17,836 nucleotides of DNA from CAZFHZ01 sp964519015 (lineage in GTDB: Bacteria > Blakebacterota > Blakebacteria > Blakebacterales > CAYUVJ01): positions 1-17,836 of the forward strand of contig CAZFHZ010000070.1 of assembly GCA_964519015.1 (NCBI GenBank), in the 5' to 3' direction. How positions within the stretch are numbered: position 1 is the stretch's first letter; the number at the start of each line of letters is the position of its first letter. This document shows, piece by piece, positions 13,917-17,836 of the stretch. A program made the translations under genes and the position numbers. The notes below the pieces were generated by a model. That model searched no databases and was not told the DNA's origin. It saw only the letters and a list, made by a program, of their open reading frames with translations.

Positions 13917-15796
13917 CGCGCCCTCCGTCGCCGCAGGAACGCCAGGGTCTGACGGGCGATCCCCGCGGCGTCGAGCCCGGCGTCCTTGAGCAGTTCCTTG
14001 ACCGAGCCGTGCAGCACGAAGCGGTCGGCCAGTCCGAGCAGCAGGGTCGGGACGGACGGCTCCCCGCGGGCGCTCAGGTGCTCCAGCACCGCCGCCCCGA
14101 AACCTCCGATAACCGTCCCCTCCTCCACGGTCACCAGCGCGCCGGATGAGCCGGCCAGCCGGTCGATGAGTCCGCCGTCGAGCGGCTTGATGAACCGGGC
14201 GTCGGCCACCGCCGCCCGGATCCCCTCGGCCGAGAGCAGGTCGGCCGCCTCCAGGCACATCCGGACCATGCGACCCACGGCCAGCAGCGCGACATCGCTC
14301 CCCTCGCTCAAGACTTCTCCCCGGCCGATCTCCACCGGTTCGGGATCCGGGGGGATCGGCACCCCTTCGGCGGCGCCCCGGGGATAGCGCATGGCGATCG
14401 GACCTCCGTCGTACGCCAGTCCGGTCCTGAGCATGCGTACCAGCATGGCTTCGTCCCGAGGGGCCATGATGACCATCCCCGGAACGCACCGCAGGTAACT
14501 CAGATCGAAGGCGCCATGGTGGGTCGGGCCATCCTCCCCCACCACGCCACCCCGGTCGAGACAGAAGAAGACGTTCAGCCCCTGGAGCGCCACGTCGTGG
14601 ATGATCTGGTCGAAGGCCCGCTGCAGGAAGGTGGAGTAGATCGCCACCACCGGTTTCATGCCGGCGGCGGCCAGCCCGGCGCTGAAAGTGACCGCGTGGG
14701 CCTCAGCGATCCCCACGTCAAAGAAGCGCTCGGGCATTTCCTCGGCCAGCCGGTCGAGACCGGTGCCGTTGGGCATCGCTCCGGTGATGGCGATCACCCG
14801 GGGATCGCGCCGGCATTCGGTGATGATCGCCTCCCCGAACACACTGGTGTAGGCGGGGGGGCCGGAGGACTTCTTCGGTTCGCCGGTGGCGGGATCGAAC
14901 GGCCCGGAACCGTGGAAGAAGTAGGCGTCCCGCTCGGCCGGCCCGTACCCCTTCCCCTTCACCGTCTTGATGTGGAGGAGCCGGGGGCCCTTCAGTTCCT
15001 TGATCTGCCGCAGGTGCCGGATGAGCCCTTCCACGTCGTGCCCGTCCACCGGCCCGAAGTAGCGGATGCCGAGCCGCTCGAAGAGGATCCCGGGCACCAG
15101 CAGGTTCTTCAGGCTCTCGTCGAACTTCTGGATCGCGCTGCGCGCCGGCCGGCCGAGCGGCACCTTGCCCAGCAGGTCCCAAAGCTGGGCTTTCATTCGG
15201 TTGTAATGCGGGTTGGAGATGGCGGTGGTGAAATACTCGTGGATGGCGCCCACGTTGGGGGCGATCGACATGTCGTTGTCGTTCAGTATGATCAGCAGTT
15301 CGGTCCGGGAAGTGCCGGCGTTGTTGAGACCCTCGAAGGCCAGCCCGCCCGTCATCGCGCCGTCCCCCACCACCGCGACCACGTGATGCTGCTCGCCGCG
15401 GCGGTCCCGCGCCAGGGCGAATCCGAGCGCCGCCGAGATGGCCGTGCTGGCGTGCCCCGCTCCGAACGAATCGTGCTCGCTCTCGTCGCGGCGGGCGTAG
15501 CCATAAAGACCGCCGTACCGGCGGATCGTGTCGAACCGATCCCGACGGCCGGTGAGCAGCTTGTGTACGTACGCCTGGTGGCTGACATCCCAGAGGATTC
15601 GGTCGCGGGGGGAGTCGAACACCGTGTGAAGGGCGATGGTGAGTTCCACCACACCGAGATTGGGAGCGAGGTGTCCTCCCCGATCGCTCAGCACCTCGAC
15701 CAGGCGCTCCCGGATTTCACCAGCGAGCTGCTGGAGCTCCTCGGTCGAGAGTGTCCTCAAGTCGTTCGGGGAATCGATACGGTCCAGGACGGACAT
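13913..15796 (-). CDS. dxs: 1-deoxy-D-xylulose-5-phosphate synthase
   Basis: A 627-residue thiamine-diphosphate enzyme that joins pyruvate and glyceraldehyde-3-phosphate to DXP, the first step of the MEP isoprenoid pathway. It is full length for the family. Visible hallmarks are GGHLAPNLGVVELT (40-53), HQAYVHKLLTGR (73-84), the ThDP motif GDGAMTGG (144-151) through LNDND (171-175), and the catalytic glutamate Glu365 in GIAEAHAVTF. The transketolase C-terminal domain follows. AGGAGG lies about 11 nt before the ATG, rather far. It is separated from ispA upstream by 91 bp without an obvious promoter, and overlaps nadK by ATGA. DXP also feeds thiamine and pyridoxal synthesis. Confidence 0.97.
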   Translation of the reverse strand: MSVLDRIDSPNDLRTLSTEELQQLAGEIRERLVEVLSDRGGHLAPNLGVVELTIALHTVFDSPRDRILWDVSHQAYVHKLLTGRRDRFDTIRRYGGLYGYARRDESEHDSFGAGHASTAISAALGFALARDRRGEQHHVVAVVGDGAMTGGLAFEGLNNAGTSRTELLIILNDNDMSIAPNVGAIHEYFTTAISNPHYNRMKAQLWDLLGKVPLGRPARSAIQKFDESLKNLLVPGILFERLGIRYFGPVDGHDVEGLIRHLRQIKELKGPRLLHIKTVKGKGYGPAERDAYFFHGSGPFDPATGEPKKSSGPPAYTSVFGEAIITECRRDPRVIAITGAMPNGTGLDRLAEEMPERFFDVGIAEAHAVTFSAGLAAAGMKPVVAIYSTFLQRAFDQIIHDVALQGLNVFFCLDRGGVVGEDGPTHHGAFDLSYLRCVPGMVIMAPRDEAMLVRMLRTGLAYDGGPIAMRYPRGAAEGVPIPPDPEPVEIGRGEVLSEGSDVALLAVGRMVRMCLEAADLLSAEGIRAAVADARFIKPLDGGLIDRLAGSSGALVTVEEGTVIGGFGAAVLEHLSARGEPSVPTLLLGLADRFVLHGSVKELLKDAGLDAAGIARQTLAFLRRRRAR

Positions 15797-15887
15797 GCGA
15801 AGAAGAACCTCCTCGGTCGCCTCTGACCCGGTGCTGGGCGGGTTCGGGGGAAGGGATGGGGCGGCCGGGGACGCGGCCTGCGGCCCC

Positions 15888-16772
15888 TCAGGTCACACGC
15901 TGGACCACGAAGTCGGCCAGCAGCCGCAGAATGATAGTGTCGCGTCCGGGCAGGACCAATTCGTTTTTAGCCCGCTCCACGAGCTCCGCCGCGATCTGTA
16001 TGGAGCCTTCCAGGCCGTGCAGTTTCGGGTAGGTGTTCTTGTCCTTGCTCCGGTCGGAGCCCGGCTCCTTGCCCAGAGTGACCGCATCCCCGACCTCGTC
16101 GAGCACATCGTCCACGATCTGGAAGGCCAGTCCGATGTGCCGTCCGTAACGGCCGATTCTCTCCACCTCGTCGGGATCGGCGTCGCCGAGCCGTGCCCCT
16201 CCAGTGACACAGGCGGTGATGAGCGAGCCGGTCTTGTGGTCGTGGATGTACTCCAGGTCCTCGGGCCGGATCGACTGCCCCTCCAGGAGGATGTCGACCA
16301 CCTGCCCCCCGATCATCCCCATCGTCCCGGTGGCCCGCGCCACCTCGGCCACCACGTCCGGGACGCCGCACCGGCTGATGACCTCGAAGGCCAGGGCGTA
16401 GAGGGCGTCACCGGCCAGCACGGCCACCCCTTCCCCGAAGACCTTGTGGAGGGTCGGTTTGCCCCGTCGCAGGTCGTCGTCGTCCATGCAGGGCAGGTCG
16501 TCATGGATGAGGGAGTAGGTGTGGATCAGCTCGATGCCGCAGGCCAGCTCGAGCAGAGGGGTCTCGGGGGCGTCGAAGACCCGTCCGGCGGCGATTACCA
16601 GGGCGGGGCGGAAGCGTTTCCCGCCGGCGAAGACGCTGTAGCGCATGGCCCGGTGGACGACCGCCGGATACGTCGTCTCGTCGGGGAGGACCAGGTCGAG
16701 ACCGTGGTTGCTCTGCTCCTGGACGTCGGTCAGGAACTGCGGGAGCTGTGTGGTCAGGCCTACCTCGCTCAT
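15888..16772 (-). CDS. ispA: Short-chain polyprenyl diphosphate synthase (farnesyl/geranylgeranyl type)
   Basis: A 294-residue trans-prenyltransferase that condenses isopentenyl diphosphate with allylic diphosphates. Signatures are GGKRFRP (50-56), the first aspartate-rich motif DDLPCMD (91-97) followed by DDDLRRGKP, KTG (180-182) and the second aspartate-rich motif QIVDDVLD (218-225). The two-residue insertion in the first motif and the Tyr five residues before it (HTYSLIHDD) match E. coli IspA, which makes farnesyl diphosphate. Product length still needs assay, so the symbol is by similarity. The ATG at 16772 overlaps the xseB stop by ATGA, the classic xseB-ispA arrangement. dxs follows 91 bp downstream. 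Confidence 0.93.
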   Translation of the reverse strand: MSEVGLTTQLPQFLTDVQEQSNHGLDLVLPDETTYPAVVHRAMRYSVFAGGKRFRPALVIAAGRVFDAPETPLLELACGIELIHTYSLIHDDLPCMDDDDLRRGKPTLHKVFGEGVAVLAGDALYALAFEVISRCGVPDVVAEVARATGTMGMIGGQVVDILLEGQSIRPEDLEYIHDHKTGSLITACVTGGARLGDADPDEVERIGRYGRHIGLAFQIVDDVLDEVGDAVTLGKEPGSDRSKDKNTYPKLHGLEGSIQIAAELVERAKNELVLPGRDTIILRLLADFVVQRVT

Positions 16773-17035
16773 GCCCCCCCCTCCCCCTCCAGCGGTTCGG
16801 TCCGGACCGCGCCCTCCTCGGCGGCCTCCAGCAGGACCTCCACCCGCTGGCGGGCGGCGCTCACCTGCTCCTGGCAGGCCCGGGCGAGCCGGATCCCCTC
16901 CTCGAAGAGTTCGAGGGTCCGCTCCAGCGGCTCCTCTCCCCGCTCCAGCAGGGCGACGATCTCCTCGAGCCGTGTGATGCGCGCCTCGAAAGACTCGGGG
17001 ATCTCAGGGATCTCAGGGACCCGTTGTGCGCTCAT
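16769..17035 (-). CDS. xseB: Exodeoxyribonuclease VII small subunit
   Basis: An 88-residue helical protein. The core SFEARITRLEEIVALLERGE and the following LELFEEGIRLARAC are the typical XseB helical hairpin. Several XseB copies bind the XseA coiled coil to form active exonuclease VII, which degrades single-stranded DNA in repair. The N-terminus carries a short IPEIPE repeat and the C-terminus an acidic tail. Its ATG overlaps the xseA stop and its stop overlaps the ispA start (both ATGA), so all three are translationally coupled. Confidence 0.95.
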   Translation of the reverse strand: MSAQRVPEIPEIPESFEARITRLEEIVALLERGEEPLERTLELFEEGIRLARACQEQVSAARQRVEVLLEAAEEGAVRTEPLEGEGGA

Positions 17036-17836
17036 GGTTCCTCGTTTCCCGGCCGGTCCGGCCCCTCACCCGGATCCCGGAGGGATTCCGGACCGGGTCC
17101 GGACCGGTTTCGCTCCGGCCCCTCACCCGGATCCCGGAGGGATTCCGGACCGGGTCCGGACCGGTTTCGCTCCGGCCCCTCACCCGGATCCCGGAGGGAT
17201 TCCAGGCCGGGTCCGGTCCCCTCCACCCTAACCTCCACCCGCCCTTCCCGCAAATAGACCTCGAGCGGAGCGCCCGGTTCCAGCTCGGAGGCCGAACGGA
17301 TCACCGCTCCCCGGCCGGGGCGGCGGGCGATGGCGTAACCCCGCTCGAGCACCGCCGTCGGGCTGAGCGCCCGGATGGTCCGGCCGAGCTGGTCGAGCCG
17401 CAGGGCCCCTCGTTCCAGACCGGCGCCGGTCGCCCTCCGCAACCGAAGAGGGGTTTCCCGCAGGCGCGACCCGGTCGTCTCGAGCCGGCGCCGCAAGCCC
17501 TCGGGGAGCCGCCGGAGCGCTTCGTCAGTCTGCTGGGCGGCCTCCCGGACCCGTTGCTGCATGCGCAGGAACCCGTGCGAGCGGGAGAACCAGCGCACCT
17601 GCCGGTCGTGTTCCTCCAGGTGGCGGCGCAGGCCGGCGGCCGCGCGGCCGCCCAGCTCGACCAGTCGGGCCCGGGCCGCCTCGAGCGGCCAGGCGACGAG
17701 CTCGGCGGCCGCGCTGGGGGTGGGCGCGCGCAGGTCGGCGACCAGGTCGCAGATGGTGGTGTCGACCTCATGGCCGACCGCCGAGACCACCGGCAGCCGG
17801 CAGGCCGCCACGGCGCGGGCCACGCTCTCCTCGTTG
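17032..17836 (-). CDS. xseA: Exodeoxyribonuclease VII large subunit, C-terminal part (truncated by window edge)
   Basis: 267 residues are visible; the N-terminal OB-fold and part of the nuclease domain lie outside the window. The fragment starts in the conserved NEES...PVVSAVGHEVDTTICD block and the LRAPTPSAAAE motif of XseA. A long arginine/leucine-rich helical coiled coil (about residues 50-155 of the fragment) follows, which recruits XseB, then the C-terminal ALSPTAVLERGYAIARR segment. The family normally ends soon after the strand seen here as LEVYLREGRVEVRVEG. This copy continues for about 55 residues as a Gly/Pro/Glu/Arg-rich tail of 19-residue repeats from a 57-bp DNA repeat. Whether the tail affects activity is unknown. 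xseB overlaps its stop by ATGA. Confidence 0.94.
   Translation of the reverse strand, partial: NEESVARAVAACRLPVVSAVGHEVDTTICDLVADLRAPTPSAAAELVAWPLEAARARLVELGGRAAAGLRRHLEEHDRQVRWFSRSHGFLRMQQRVREAAQQTDEALRRLPEGLRRRLETTGSRLRETPLRLRRATGAGLERGALRLDQLGRTIRALSPTAVLERGYAIARRPGRGAVIRSASELEPGAPLEVYLREGRVEVRVEGTGPGLESLRDPGEGPERNRSGPGPESLRDPGEGPERNRSGPGPESLRDPGEGPDRPGNEEP
17057..17220. repeat. 57-bp tandem repeat (about 2.8 copies) in the xseA tail
   Basis: Copies begin at 17057, 17114 and 17171. The first two are identical over all 57 bases. The third is identical for 33 bases (to 17203) and then diverges. The period is 19 codons, so the xseA frame is kept, encoding repeats of ESLRDPGEGPERNRSGPGP. Each unit contains two small palindromes: ATCCC-GGA-GGGAT and TCCGGACC-G-GGTCCGGA. 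Identity of the two copies suggests recent expansion by slippage or unequal recombination, or an assembly effect. Confidence 0.95.

Noticed and set aside
12249..13952. 567-codon plus-strand open frame across the TPR and nadK genes
   Set aside because: It mirrors two well-supported minus-strand genes, runs through the N gap and has no recognisable domain.
15797..15887. Internal promoter or riboswitch between ispA and dxs
   Set aside because: The 91-bp GC-rich spacer shows no convincing -35/-10 pair, and no thiamine-riboswitch-like conserved core was recognised.
16999..17021. Short direct repeat GGATCTCAGG in the xseB start region
   Set aside because: Only two to three 9-10 bp copies, encoding IPEIPE. 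Too short to treat as a separate element.
17057..17220. CRISPR-like array
   Set aside because: The units are directly adjacent tandem copies without unique spacers, they lie in the xseA coding frame, and there are no cas genes.

Overview
The window is high-GC bacterial DNA (roughly 70% GC in hand-counted stretches). Almost all genes lie on the minus strand, and no gene-free stretch exceeds 150 bases. Three traits point to a Gram-negative, outer-membrane-bearing lineage of the FCB type: a C-terminal type IX secretion (T9SS) sorting domain, several lipoprotein signals, and a secreted protease that ends in a BamA-like beta-barrel. Gemmatimonadota, Eisenbacteria or Krumholzibacteriota-type phyla would fit, but this is inferred from protein architecture and is not a firm placement. 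A run of 10 Ns inside nadK suggests a draft, probably scaffolded, assembly.

Right half (17836 to 11969, read right to left): a tightly packed housekeeping operon. Its order is xseA (3' part only), xseB, ispA-type prenyl diphosphate synthase, dxs, nadK, a TPR protein and a small one-helix membrane protein. Every junction but one overlaps by ATGA or abuts within 1 nt; a 91-bp spacer separates ispA from dxs. It combines exonuclease VII, two steps of isoprenoid supply (DXP synthase and a short-chain prenyl synthase) and NADP production. The xseA tail carries a 57-bp in-frame tandem repeat.

Middle (11946 to 5766): a promoter-like sequence, then a fadD-type acyl-CoA ligase coupled by ATGA to a 50-residue predicted lipoprotein. 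These are followed by an exported Xaa-Pro aminopeptidase and an exported Asp-box (BNR) propeller protein with a T9SS sorting domain. A possible 22-codon ORF overlaps the stop of the last gene.

Left half (5728 to 1): a small secreted beta-rich protein of lower GC; a plus-strand tRNA-Ala(GGC) with its own terminator; a GH99/WbsX-like exported protein with an extended -10 promoter; and a small plus-strand lipoprotein convergent with it. The large protease / beta-propeller / beta-barrel fusion comes next, divergent from the lipoprotein. The 5' end of another exported protein runs off the left edge.

The overall theme left of the operon is cell-envelope and secreted proteins. I saw no CRISPR array, rRNA, transposase, phage gene or recognisable defence system. 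The observations most worth checking are the three-domain outer-membrane protease, the microproteins coupled by ATGA overlaps, the hairpin leader of the small lipoprotein gene, and the repeat-expanded xseA tail.
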